Below the pieces are notes generated by a model. It was not told the DNA's origin and did no database searches. It worked only from the letters and a program-made list of their open reading frames with translations. A program made the translations under genes and the position numbers. Source: Paenibacillus sp. R14(2021) (GTDB taxonomy: Bacteria; Bacillota; Bacilli; Paenibacillales; Paenibacillaceae). Taken from it: a stretch of DNA of 64,000 bases. Every line of letters begins with the position of its first letter. The first letter of the stretch is position 1. Location: contig NZ_CP080269.1 in assembly GCF_019431355.1 (NCBI RefSeq), forward strand, positions 2,639,501 through 2,703,500, given 5' to 3'. Of this stretch, positions 25,730-34,069 are shown piece by piece.

Positions 25730-25749
25730 TTTTTTGAATATTCAAAAAA
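25730..25749. promoter_or_regulatory. perfect 20-base palindrome inside the operon
   Basis: TTTTTTGAATATTCAAAAAA lies in the 58-base gap between the second proline racemase-type gene and the deaminase gene. It may be an operator or a weak processing hairpin. Its TTGAA half-sites recall the palindrome upstream of the operon. Confidence 0.35.
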
Positions 25750-25767
25750 TAATTTTCAAATGAATAA

Positions 25768-26769
25768 CTATCTTAATAGAAAACCCTTGGAAAAAGGATC
25801 CGAAGGATCCAGAACAAAATTCATCCAACCTAATAAATAAGCATCTGCTTTATATCTTGGTGTAATTGAGATTTGTTGATCACTACCAGAAGTAATTAAG
25901 GTACACGTTGCTTTAGCACCAGCAATCCCACTATAGATTACCTTTTCATTCGGCATAAGTTCTCCTCGCTCGAACATAACCATTACATGCGCACATGTTC
26001 CAGTACCTCCGGGTGATCGGTCACACTGATCATCTGCAAGAATAGTAACAGCTCGAAAATGACGCTCTAAAGAATCTTCGATCACGGATTCATACATAAA
26101 TACCCCATGTATACCATGAATGAACACTTTATTTGGATGCACAGCATGAACAACGGTTTCCACTGCCAGGCGAATCGAACTGCCCCAATACTGCATCTCG
26201 GATAATGAAGTTGTAATTCCCCCGAAAGTTTTTGCATCGACGACTACATAAAACGCCCCACTGTAGGCTACATCCACTGTAAATGCTATGCCATTAACCA
26301 TAACAGTTAGGTTCTTAGCAATGACAAAGCTCGGAACACCCTCCACAGTGACTGACTTTAACTCGTTGCCTTCACAATCGGCATAAGCGGTAATAAGGCC
26401 GGATTCACAGTCAATACGAATTCCACGTACTGCTTCTTCCTGATTAATCTGCCCTGATTCCAGCCAAGCGGTTACCATGGCTACAATACCAGATGCACTG
26501 ATTGGAGCAAAACCTTCATTATTCATGAACAATAGACCGAAATGTGAGTCCTTTCTGACAGGAGTTGTTACAATTACACCTGTCATACCATGATGGCCGC
26601 GAGGCTCTGCCATTAATAACTGGCGCACTTGATCAAAATGAGCTGCGAAGTATTCGGCCCGCTCATTCTGTGAGGCCTCTGGCACCTGTGGCAAGCCGCC
26701 AGTAACAATGCGAACCGGCACTCCGCCCGAATGCATATCGATGGCCGAATACCATTTGCTTATTTCCAT
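25768..26769 (-). CDS. proline racemase superfamily protein lacking both catalytic cysteines
   Basis: A 333-residue paralogue of the next gene with the whole family fold, including MHSGGVPVRIVTGG, AEPRGHHGMTG and DRSPGGTGTCA. The first catalytic position is Ser91 (APISASG) and the second is Gly254 (SPGGTG). True racemases and epimerases have Cys at both; known 3-hydroxyproline dehydratases have Thr or Ser plus Cys. A Cys at 259 is close but displaced. It may be a dehydratase with altered chemistry, a partner subunit of the epimerase, or an enzyme for another hydroxyproline isomer. AGGAGG lies five bases before the ATG. The reading frame is intact. Confidence 0.85.
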   Translation of the reverse strand: MEISKWYSAIDMHSGGVPVRIVTGGLPQVPEASQNERAEYFAAHFDQVRQLLMAEPRGHHGMTGVIVTTPVRKDSHFGLLFMNNEGFAPISASGIVAMVTAWLESGQINQEEAVRGIRIDCESGLITAYADCEGNELKSVTVEGVPSFVIAKNLTVMVNGIAFTVDVAYSGAFYVVVDAKTFGGITTSLSEMQYWGSSIRLAVETVVHAVHPNKVFIHGIHGVFMYESVIEDSLERHFRAVTILADDQCDRSPGGTGTCAHVMVMFERGELMPNEKVIYSGIAGAKATCTLITSGSDQQISITPRYKADAYLLGWMNFVLDPSDPFSKGFLLR

Positions 26770-26803
26770 CTCTGCCTCCTAAATATAGAGTACTTCCATC
26801 ATG

Positions 26804-27805
26804 CTAAAGAAGAAAAAAACCGTTTTTCAGTTCATCCTGTTCATTAAAAGCAAATTGATGGAAACCAGTGATCCACGCAGACCCTGATATTTGAGGAACA
26901 ACTGCTGGGAGTGTTCCAACATGTGTTTCCTTTAATACTCTGGCATGAAACAAGGAGCCTACAATACTCTCGTGCACAAATTCCTCATTCAACCCAAGTT
27001 CGCCCTTAGAATATAAGACCGCAACCTTTGCAGAAGTACCTGTACCGCATGGCGAACGATCAATTCCACCAGGAGGAACAACTACCGTATTACGACAATG
27101 TGCCCATGATGAAACTGGATTACTGTAAAATTCGATATGTGTCAAGCCTTGAATCACTGGTATCTCAGGATGTACGATATCATATTTTTCATTGACTGCA
27201 TTTCTAATTTGAACGGCTAGACTTATAATGCTGGAAGCATTTTCCGGTCGCAAGGGCAGGTTTAAATCCCGCGCATCTACCAAACCATAGAAATTACCGC
27301 CATAAGCAATATCAAGTACGATTTCGCCCAGTCCATCGACTTGAACGTTCAAATCCTTCTGGTAGAGAAAAGATGGAATATTGGTAAACGTCACTCTCTT
27401 TACTTTACCGTTCTCAATGCTCAGCCTAGCCTCCACAAGTCCTGCAGGTGTATCAAGCAGAAGCATATCCTTGTCAGCCGGGAAGATTCCGCCTTCTATT
27501 AACGCAGTACAAACGCCAATTGTATCGTGACCGCACATGGGTAAGTACCCGCCCGTTTCAATAAAAACCACTCCAATATCAGCATCAGGATGACAGGGTT
27601 CTGTAAGAATACAACCCGACATCACTTCATGACCACGAGGCTCAAACATCAATCTCTGCCGAAATGCATCGTGATGTTCGGACATATAGACCATCTTCTC
27701 CGTCATCGACTTACCGATTAAAACAGGAGCACCGCTTGTTACTGTACGAGTTGGATTTCCACCGGTATGCGTATCAATTGTAGTTACAATTTTAGATAAC
27801 CTCAT
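26804..27805 (-). CDS. 4-hydroxyproline 2-epimerase (proline racemase superfamily)
   Basis: A 333-residue cofactor-free epimerase with both catalytic thiols: Cys91 in LPMCGHDTIG and Cys253 in DRSPCGTGTSA. The pair deprotonates and reprotonates the alpha carbon, turning trans-4-hydroxy-L-proline into cis-4-hydroxy-D-proline. Proline racemase activity cannot be excluded, but the neighbouring D-hydroxyproline dehydrogenase subunits, deaminase and semialdehyde dehydrogenase favour the hydroxyproline role. AGGAGGT lies six bases before the ATG, which overlaps the stop of the preceding flavoprotein gene by four bases. Confidence 0.9.
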   Translation of the reverse strand: MRLSKIVTTIDTHTGGNPTRTVTSGAPVLIGKSMTEKMVYMSEHHDAFRQRLMFEPRGHEVMSGCILTEPCHPDADIGVVFIETGGYLPMCGHDTIGVCTALIEGGIFPADKDMLLLDTPAGLVEARLSIENGKVKRVTFTNIPSFLYQKDLNVQVDGLGEIVLDIAYGGNFYGLVDARDLNLPLRPENASSIISLAVQIRNAVNEKYDIVHPEIPVIQGLTHIEFYSNPVSSWAHCRNTVVVPPGGIDRSPCGTGTSAKVAVLYSKGELGLNEEFVHESIVGSLFHARVLKETHVGTLPAVVPQISGSAWITGFHQFAFNEQDELKNGFFLL

Positions 27806-28998
27806 ATAAGTACCTCCTGGTGAACCATGCCGCTATTAAAGCGGTCATAACGCAAAGGCAAGGCAGGAATACAGGTCGGAACACCGCAAAGCATTTCACT
27901 CACCAGTTTGCCAGTGACAGCAGCCAAGCTAATTCCGTCGCCCTCATGGCCGGCGGCTACATATAAGCCGGGTACTTCATCAACATGCCCTACAATCGGT
28001 AAATGGTCAGGCGTCCATGGACGTAGACCAGCGTAGGTTCGCAGCATAGGAATATGCTCGATAACGGGGAAAAAGCGGATCGCCCGTTCTGCTATTAATC
28101 GAATGACATGCTGGTCCACTCTCGTATTCATACCGACAAATTGTCTGCTCGACCCGATTAAAAAGTTTTGAGAGGCCGTTGGCTCAAATACGAGCGCAAT
28201 TCCGTATTTCTCAATCTCCGGATCTACCTTACGCTTGCCTCCGAATTTACTAATTAAATATCCGAACTCCATCACTTTTCGTTTTCCAATATTCGTGGAC
28301 CGTGACGCGACAAGGATATGACCCTTACGTGGTTCAATTGGAAGGTCCAGCCCAATTGAACCTATTATTTTTTTTGTCCAAACGCCTGCTGCAACAATCA
28401 CATGATTCGCATAAATAGTGCCCTTGGAGGTCTCTACACCGCATGCACGTCGTTTTTCATCCAACAAGATCGAAAATACCTCTGTATGCGTCAACAAGCG
28501 AGCACCATACCGTCGTGCCGTAGCAGCTAATGAATACGTCAGCAGAACGGGATTTACGGTTGAGTCGGTCGCACACTCCAGTCCGCCTAATAAATCGCTT
28601 GCCATGTACGGCCATTCATCACGAAGATCCTTCTGGTCGAGCATTTTAAAGGAAAGTCCCGCTTCCTGTTGCCGACGTACCCAACGCTCGGCCGCAATCA
28701 TCTCTTCTTCACTTTCACACACCAAGATGCTGCCAGGTGCCCGATACTCAAATTCTTCATCTAACTCATGAACCAATGCAGAAATTAACTCCTGTGACTT
28801 TAATGACATCTGGCTATCAAAGCCAGGATCCTTGTCAATCGCCAGAATATTGCCGTCACACTTCGAGGATGTTCCACCACCAATCTCTCCTTGTTCAACG
28901 ACAACCACTTCCATACCAAGCTTTGCTGTGTAGTAGGCGATCGCCATACCGATAATTCCACCGCCAATAATGACAACCTCAGCTGATTCATGCTTCAT
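27802..28998 (-). CDS. DadA-like FAD oxidoreductase, probable catalytic subunit of D-hydroxyproline dehydrogenase
   Basis: A 398-residue D-amino-acid oxidase-fold flavoprotein with the N-terminal dinucleotide motif VVIIGGGIIGMAIAYYTAKLG, here VVIIGGGIIG then MAIAYY, and the C-terminal RPWTPDHLPIVG and GHEGDGISLAAVTGK regions typical of DadA, HcnC and sarcosine oxidase beta subunits. It is the first gene of the operon and should oxidise cis-4-hydroxy-D-proline to delta-1-pyrroline-4-hydroxy-2-carboxylate. The electron-transfer subunits are encoded four genes further on. The ribosome site (GATGTGAG) is modest. The promoter must lie in 29000-29200. Confidence 0.87.
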   Translation of the reverse strand: MKHESAEVVIIGGGIIGMAIAYYTAKLGMEVVVVEQGEIGGGTSSKCDGNILAIDKDPGFDSQMSLKSQELISALVHELDEEFEYRAPGSILVCESEEEMIAAERWVRRQQEAGLSFKMLDQKDLRDEWPYMASDLLGGLECATDSTVNPVLLTYSLAATARRYGARLLTHTEVFSILLDEKRRACGVETSKGTIYANHVIVAAGVWTKKIIGSIGLDLPIEPRKGHILVASRSTNIGKRKVMEFGYLISKFGGKRKVDPEIEKYGIALVFEPTASQNFLIGSSRQFVGMNTRVDQHVIRLIAERAIRFFPVIEHIPMLRTYAGLRPWTPDHLPIVGHVDEVPGLYVAAGHEGDGISLAAVTGKLVSEMLCGVPTCIPALPLRYDRFNSGMVHQEVLI

Positions 28999-29080
28999 AT
29001 TTGCTCACATCTTTTCTACTTTTGTACGTCCTTTTCACAAACCCTTACAGCCCTCCTATTCGGTTATATGATTCATCTAA

Positions 29081-29136
29081 GTTGAATTAACTTCCTATAT
29101 TTTGTATATTGTTAATTTTAATTCAACAGTGTTGAA
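29081..29136. promoter_or_regulatory. operator-like GTTGAA/TTCAAC cluster upstream of the hydroxyproline operon
   Basis: TTCAACAGTGTTGAA (29122-29136) is a perfect inverted repeat with a three-base centre. A further GTTGAA half-site occurs at 29081. The stretch is very AT-rich and lies 80-140 bases before the first gene, where a promoter is needed. The regulator is unknown; the XRE-cupin protein is one candidate. Confidence 0.5.
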
Positions 29137-29214
29137 TCGTCAATCACTTTTTCCACGAATTTCTAACTCAACAGGCAAAACGTCTTTGAAAATTCTCGAA
29201 GGACTAGGGAAAGT

Positions 29215-29697
29215 TACGACGAGACAGGTGTGCGTAGTTACGCGCAACGAATCGCAGTTGCTTTCCAATCGCTTTGCGCATCGTGCCCCGCTTTACACGC
29301 AGCTGGTTGGACACGGCAAGGTTCGCCTTCCTTGCTTTTTCCCGGTAGGTGCGCGGTTTTGTCATCTTTCCACACTTAGGCTCGTGAAGCAGGTCGATGA
29401 TGGTTTCCAGCTATTCGCGCGCGTCATTGAACAACGACAGGTCAGTTGGGTAGGCCATGTCGGCGGGGGAGCAAGTAGCGTCAAGGAGCAGCTTTCCTTG
29501 ATAAAGAGGCGGTTCGGTGGTCAGATTCGGGAGACTCCCGTTTGCGCTCCTTGCGTCGCTGCCGCCGCTTGAGTCGTTGTCACCGGAGCCTTGATCACTC
29601 GCCTGTTTCTTAGCCTCTTCAATGGCAATCCATTCATTCACTTCTTGAATACCATCGCTGCCGAGTCGCTTACGGAAGTACGTCATTAGTGACGCAA
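29215..29697 (-). pseudogene. IS1182-type transposase remnant
   Basis: The minus strand reads SLMTYFRKRLGSDG, EVNEWIAIEEAKK, YQGKLLLDATCSPADMAYPT, DLSLFNDARE, then a TAG stop at 29411-29413. In the same frame it continues LETIIDLLHEPKCGKMTKPR and TYREKARKANLAVSNQ. This is the N-terminal to middle part of an IS1182/IS5-like DDE transposase. Both ends are missing, no inverted repeats are seen, and it directly abuts the GNAT fragment at about 29700. Confidence 0.8.
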
Positions 29698-29702
29698 GAT
29701 CC

Positions 29703-29876
29703 GTCCTGCTCGGCGCGGACTGGCTGCATCTCCATACCTCGGACATCATGGCCTCCGCCGTCAGCCTCTACGAAAGTCTGGGCTTCGTGCGCGCCTTCAA
29801 TACCGACATCATGAATGGTGAAACCCTCGTCAAAGGCTACCGCCTCGACCTCAAAGCAAAAGCAGCCTCCCTGTAA
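29703..29876 (+). pseudogene. 3' end of a GNAT acetyltransferase gene
   Basis: The plus strand encodes LGADWLHLHTSDIMASAVS and then a GNAT tail ending LDLKAKAASL-stop. By eye about 21 of 174 bases differ from 38901-39074, the end of the intact gene. The first two thirds of the gene are absent. The fragment marks the right scar of a former second operon copy. Confidence 0.85.
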
Positions 29877-29895
29877 GAGAGGTTGCTTTTGCTTT
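29853..29895 (+). terminator. terminator behind the GNAT fragment
   Basis: AAAGCAAAAGCA pairs perfectly with TGCTTTTGCTTT around CCTC...GAGG, overlapping the stop codon. The same arrangement follows the intact GNAT gene at 39056-39090. Confidence 0.75.
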
Positions 29896-29924
29896 ATGGA
29901 TGAACCCTTCAAGCGAACAAAATT

Positions 29925-29971
29925 AAAAGGCAGTTCCCTCAGGTCGATGACCTGATGGAACTGCCTTTTTT
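29925..29971. terminator. bidirectional terminator behind the ntaA-type gene
   Basis: A long hairpin (AAAAGGCAGTTCC, TCAGGTC-gat-GACCTG, GGAACTGCC then TTTTTT). It is nearly identical to the one at 7879-7925. It ends the minus-strand cysteine-conjugate operon. Confidence 0.85.
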
Positions 29972-29999
29972 GCGTTTAGCGATCAGCGCCGCTGTCTGC

Positions 30000-31334
30000 T
30001 TATTGAATCGGCGCTTTTTCCTTTGTATAGCGGTTTGCCGGGATGGCTAAGCCGAGATTGCCGCGTAATGTGTCGCTTTCATATTCCTCCCGGAACAGGC
30101 CGCGCTGCTGCAAGATCGGCACGACGTGGTCTATGAAATCCACCAGTCCGTTCGGAACGGCCTCCGCCAGCATGAAGCCGTCCGCCGCGCCGCGGACGAA
30201 CCATTCCTCGATGAGATCGGCGACTTTCTCCGGCGTGCCGATGAAATTCCCTCTTGGCGTAACCGCTTGGAGCGCTACCTGCCGCAGGGTCAGATTACGT
30301 TCCTTCGCATCCCGCTTGATCTTGTCCGTGCCGCTCTGGAAGCTGTTGCGCCCCAGATCGCCGAGCTCCGGGAACGGCTCGTCGAGCGGATATTGGGTGA
30401 AATCATGGTGCTCGAAGAACCGGCCCAAATATTGAAGCGCCGTCTCGATCGTGACGAGACTTGCGACCTCTTGGTACTTGCGTTCCGCTTCCTCCTCCGT
30501 CGCGCCCACAATGGGACCGATCCCCGGAAAGATCAGCACTTCCTCCGACGAACGGCCGAAGGAGACGGCACGCGCTTTGACATCCGCATAGAAGGCGACC
30601 GCCTCCTCGATGTTCTCATGGCCCGTGAAGATCGCATCCGCTTCCTTCGCCGCATAATTCTTGCCGACTTCGGAGGACCCGGCTTGGAAAATCACCGGCT
30701 GTCCCTGCTTGGAACGCGCAATATTAAGCGGCCCTTTGACCGAGAAGAATTCGCCTTCATGGTTCAGCGCATGCACCTTCTCCGTATCGAAGAAGATACC
30801 CGCCTCTTTGTCCCGCACGAACGCATCGTCTTCCCAGGAATCCCACAGCCCGCGGGTTACAGCCAGATACTCCGTTGCGATCTGGTAGCGAAGATCATGC
30901 TCGGGGTGCTCCTTCTTGCCGTAGTTCAGCGCCGAGCCTTCCAGCGGAGAAGTGACGATATTCCAGCCTGCGCGCCCGCCGCTCAGCACATCCAGCGAGC
31001 CGAATTGACGCGCAACCGTAAACGGCTCGCTGTACGAGGTCGACAACGTACCGACGAGTCCGATTTTGCGGCTGACCGAGGCAAGCGCGCTCAGAAGCGA
31101 GATCGGTTCGAATCGATTTTGGAAATGAGGGATCGACTTCTCGTTAATGTACAAGCCGTCCGCGATGAAGATTAGATCCAGCTTGCCTGCTTCCGCCTTC
31201 TGCACCCAGCTCTTGTATAATTCAAAATTCACGCTGGCATCCGGCAGCGTCTCCGGATGGCGCCACATGGCGGGATTGCCGCCCACACCGTGCAGAAGCG
31301 CACCTAGTTTCAACTGTCTACGGGATTTGCTCAT
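30000..31334 (-). CDS. NtaA/SnaA/DszA-type FMN-dependent monooxygenase
   Basis: A luciferase-like monooxygenase of about 444 residues in the nitrilotriacetate/DszA group: [19 protein letters not shown] at the start, [17 protein letters not shown], and [19 protein letters not shown]. It uses FMNH2 from a partner reductase to oxidise an organic substrate. Bacillus YxeK and YtnJ, which act on N-acetyl S-substituted cysteines, are the closest functional models because the neighbours match those operons. GGAGGAG precedes the ATG at 31334; the longer frame is not supported. It is the last gene of the operon. Confidence 0.88.
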   Translation of the reverse strand: MSKSRRQLKLGALLHGVGGNPAMWRHPETLPDASVNFELYKSWVQKAEAGKLDLIFIADGLYINEKSIPHFQNRFEPISLLSALASVSRKIGLVGTLSTSYSEPFTVARQFGSLDVLSGGRAGWNIVTSPLEGSALNYGKKEHPEHDLRYQIATEYLAVTRGLWDSWEDDAFVRDKEAGIFFDTEKVHALNHEGEFFSVKGPLNIARSKQGQPVIFQAGSSEVGKNYAAKEADAIFTGHENIEEAVAFYADVKARAVSFGRSSEEVLIFPGIGPIVGATEEEAERKYQEVASLVTIETALQYLGRFFEHHDFTQYPLDEPFPELGDLGRNSFQSGTDKIKRDAKERNLTLRQVALQAVTPRGNFIGTPEKVADLIEEWFVRGAADGFMLAEAVPNGLVDFIDHVVPILQQRGLFREEYESDTLRGNLGLAIPANRYTKEKAPIQ

Positions 31335-31347
31335 CGATAATCTCCTC

Positions 31348-31827
31348 CTATACCACGACGTACGCGGATGTAATGCGCTCGATCTGAGCGAGATGCACAT
31401 GCACATGCTTGATGAAGCCCCAGACGATCTCGCGAAGCGTGACGGTCTCTCCCTTGAAATTAATGCCCTTCTTCGCCCAATCTTCGGGATGCAGACGCTT
31501 CAGTAGCTGCAAATTATAGGCCGAATACGCCTCGTAAAATGCCAGAATGTCGCTTGCATCCCCCTCATTGGCATGGGAAGCCGCTACCCACGGATCCTGG
31601 CTGAACGCCGGCAAAACAGCTGTCGAACCCGACAGCAGCTCCCGGATCCGAAACCCGACGACGATATGATGGTCCGTCAAATGCGACAGCACTTCCGTCA
31701 CGCTCCATACGCCAGGAGCCGCCTTCCATCTGAGCTGATCCTCATTTAATTCGGATACGGCATTCGCCAGCTGCTGAGGAAGCAGCGAATAGTCAAACAG
31801 CAGCGTCTCGATTTGAAGCTCCGTCAT
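31348..31827 (-). CDS. DinB superfamily protein
   Basis: A 159-residue four-helix protein of the DinB/DUF664 type, with metal-ligand-like histidines at [11 protein letters not shown] and near the C-terminus ([12 protein letters not shown]). Family members in Firmicutes include bacillithiol-dependent S-transferases. In an operon for S-substituted cysteines, thiol transfer or detoxification is a reasonable role, but this is inference. It lies 13 bases before the monooxygenase gene and about 26 bases after the M20 peptidase gene. Confidence 0.78.
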   Translation of the reverse strand: MTELQIETLLFDYSLLPQQLANAVSELNEDQLRWKAAPGVWSVTEVLSHLTDHHIVVGFRIRELLSGSTAVLPAFSQDPWVAASHANEGDASDILAFYEAYSAYNLQLLKRLHPEDWAKKGINFKGETVTLREIVWGFIKHVHVHLAQIERITSAYVVV

Positions 31828-31853
31828 GCCAAACCCTCCCTATTTCGTTTCGT

Positions 31854-33014
31854 TTACGATAGTTCCAGCAATGCCTTCCCAGCCAAATGGGCGAAGAATC
31901 TCGCGCTCGGAGCAAGCGCCGCTTCATCGAGATCGAACGCAGGATGATGCCATTCACGGCTTCCCGAGGTCCCCATGAAGACGAACACCCCCGGTACCTC
32001 CCGCTGGTACCAGGCAAAATCCTCCCCTGCTGGAGAAGGCACCGGCTCCACTGCGCGCAGTCCCGATTCCTCCGCAGCCGCAAGTGCAAGCGGTACGAGC
32101 GACGCGTCATTGATAACCGGCGGCGGACCTTGAATCCAACGAATCTCCGCAGTCGTTCCGTATGCCGCCGCGACGCCTTGGACGACTTCTCTGAACCGCT
32201 CGAGCACATGCGCTCGCACATGCTCATCGAAGGTTCGGATCGTACCGTCGAGCACAGCTTTCTCCGGAATGACATTCCAGGTTGTGCCGCTGTGCAATTG
32301 CGTCACGCTGATAACCGCGCTTTGCAGCGGTCCAATATTTCGGCTGACGACCGACTGTAGGGCGGTTACAATGTGCGCAGCCGCAACAATTGGATCAATC
32401 CCTGCCTCCGGCACCGCCGCATGTGAACCAAGACCTGTGATTTCCACGACGAATCCGTCTGCGGCCGCCATGATCGCCCCTTCCTTAATGCCCACCGTGC
32501 CAACAGGCAGATCCGGCTTGTTGTGCATACCGAATATGGCGCTGACACCGTCCAATGCGCCTGCTTGAATGAGCGCTCTGGCGCCTTTCGCTTTCTCCTC
32601 TGCAGGCTGGAACAGCAGCCTGACCGTCCCTCTCAGCCGATCCTCATGCTGCTTCAGCAGCAGCGCCGCTCCAACAACAGCCGCCGTATGAAAATCGTGA
32701 CCGCAAGCATGCATCTTCCCGGCCGCCAGCGAAGCGAACGGCAGCCCTGTTTCCTCCTGAATCGGCAGCGCATCGATATCCGCTCGAATGGCGACGATCG
32801 GCCCCGGCAGCAGTCCGCCAACCTCAGCGACGATGCCGGTCTTCAGCTCATAGCTGCAGATCCGAATGTCCGCCTCTTCCAGCCAGCGCCGAATGGCAGC
32901 CGTTGTCTCATACTCCTCATGCGAGAGCTCCGGATATTGATGGAGCCGCCGTCTTATGGCAATCAGCTGCTGCTGCAGATCCTGCGTGAAATCTACCGGC
33001 CATTCATCACTCAC
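31854..33014 (-). CDS. M20 family amidohydrolase (YxeP/YtnL-like N-acyl-cysteine deacetylase)
   Basis: A metallo-amidohydrolase of about 386 residues with the M20 motifs LHQYPELSHEE, AIRADIDALPI, GKMHACGHDFHTA (Cys and His metal ligands), QPAEEKAKGA and PSPAGEDFAWY. In Bacillus cysteine-conjugate pathways this enzyme removes the acetyl group after monooxygenation. The start is the GTG at 33014, six bases after GGAGGG; the longer frame has no site. The protein is cytosolic. Confidence 0.88.
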   Translation of the reverse strand: MSDEWPVDFTQDLQQQLIAIRRRLHQYPELSHEEYETTAAIRRWLEEADIRICSYELKTGIVAEVGGLLPGPIVAIRADIDALPIQEETGLPFASLAAGKMHACGHDFHTAAVVGAALLLKQHEDRLRGTVRLLFQPAEEKAKGARALIQAGALDGVSAIFGMHNKPDLPVGTVGIKEGAIMAAADGFVVEITGLGSHAAVPEAGIDPIVAAAHIVTALQSVVSRNIGPLQSAVISVTQLHSGTTWNVIPEKAVLDGTIRTFDEHVRAHVLERFREVVQGVAAAYGTTAEIRWIQGPPPVINDASLVPLALAAAEESGLRAVEPVPSPAGEDFAWYQREVPGVFVFMGTSGSREWHHPAFDLDEAALAPSARFFAHLAGKALLELS

Positions 33015-33030
33015 GATGTTCCCTCCCAAG

Positions 33031-34047
33031 CTATATTGATACCGATACCTCGGCAAAAGCTTCCTTGAGCAGCTCGAACGAACGAAGCCGTTTCTGAAAA
33101 TCAGGCACCGCCGTCGTTACGATAAATTCCTCGACGCCGAACTTCCGCTGCAGTTCAAGTAAGCGGTCGCGTACTGTTTCTTTGGCGCCTTTCGTGATTT
33201 CCGGAGCCTTCACCTCGATACGGTATTTCTCATTGGACTGCTTGCCGTATTCTTCGGCCTGTTCAATCGTTGCAACAGTAAGCGTTCGCCCGCTTGCCAG
33301 ATGGATCTTGACGAGCTTTTGGTCGCCCGCCAACTGCTCCGCTTCCTCGTCGGACCCGGCGACGATGACAGACAAGGCGAAGATCGCTTCCGGCCTGCGG
33401 CCATGAGCTTCGTTAAACTGCGCGCGATAAGCCGCGAAGGCTTGCAGGGCAACTTCCTCGTCGCTGTTAATGAACTGCGAGAATACATAGGGCAAACCGT
33501 GACTTGCTGCGATTTCAGCACTGGCCACGCTCGTTCCGAGCACGTACAGCTCCGGTGCAGTCTCAGGCAGCGGAGTAGCCTTCAAGCCTGCAAGCGGATG
33601 ATCCGCCTCCAGCTTGTCGTGAATGAACTGCTCCAGCTCGACGATTTTCTCCGTCAAGGTGGGAGGGTCTTGAACGCCGCGCTGCAGCGCCTGCGTCGAA
33701 CGCGGCAGCCCGCCGGGTGCCCGCCCGATGCCAAGATCGACGCGGCCTGGCGCCAGCGAAGCAAGCACGTTGAAATTTTCAGCAACCTTATACGGACTAT
33801 AGTGCTGCAGCATGATACCGCCGGAGCCGATCGTGATCCGTTCCGTTTTGGCCAGCAGATGTGCGATTAAGACTTCCGGCGACGAGCCGCCGACAAAGTT
33901 CGAATCGTGATGCTCCGATACCCAGAACCTCCGATAGCCAAGTGCCTCGGCTCGCTGGGCAAGCGTAATCGTATGACGAAAGGCCTCCGGCGCCGTTTCA
34001 CCTGGGAATATCGGCGTTTGATCCAATATGCTTAACGTAATCCCCAT
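33031..34047 (-). CDS. luciferase-like (LLM class) flavin-dependent monooxygenase
   Basis: A 338-residue bacterial-luciferase-fold oxidoreductase: ITLSILDQTPIFPGETAPEA, RFWVSEHHDSN and VDLGIGRAPGGLPRST are typical of the MsnO8-type group. It uses reduced FMN. It lies in the operon between the ABC ATPase and the M20 deacylase. With the NtaA-type protein it gives the operon two different flavin monooxygenases, perhaps for two kinds of S-alkyl cysteine. GGGAGG precedes the ATG. Confidence 0.87.
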   Translation of the reverse strand: MGITLSILDQTPIFPGETAPEAFRHTITLAQRAEALGYRRFWVSEHHDSNFVGGSSPEVLIAHLLAKTERITIGSGGIMLQHYSPYKVAENFNVLASLAPGRVDLGIGRAPGGLPRSTQALQRGVQDPPTLTEKIVELEQFIHDKLEADHPLAGLKATPLPETAPELYVLGTSVASAEIAASHGLPYVFSQFINSDEEVALQAFAAYRAQFNEAHGRRPEAIFALSVIVAGSDEEAEQLAGDQKLVKIHLASGRTLTVATIEQAEEYGKQSNEKYRIEVKAPEITKGAKETVRDRLLELQRKFGVEEFIVTTAVPDFQKRLRSFELLKEAFAEVSVSI

Positions 34048-34069
34048 CCGTGTTTCCTCCCGTTCATCC

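Noticed and set aside
29102-29572. 156-residue plus-strand frame in the scar region
   Set aside because: It runs opposite the transposase remnant and has no independent support.
30126-31175. 349-residue open frame on the plus strand opposite the ntaA-type gene
   Set aside because: It is antisense to a clear flavin monooxygenase in GC-rich DNA, has no recognisable domain, and is a codon-bias shadow.
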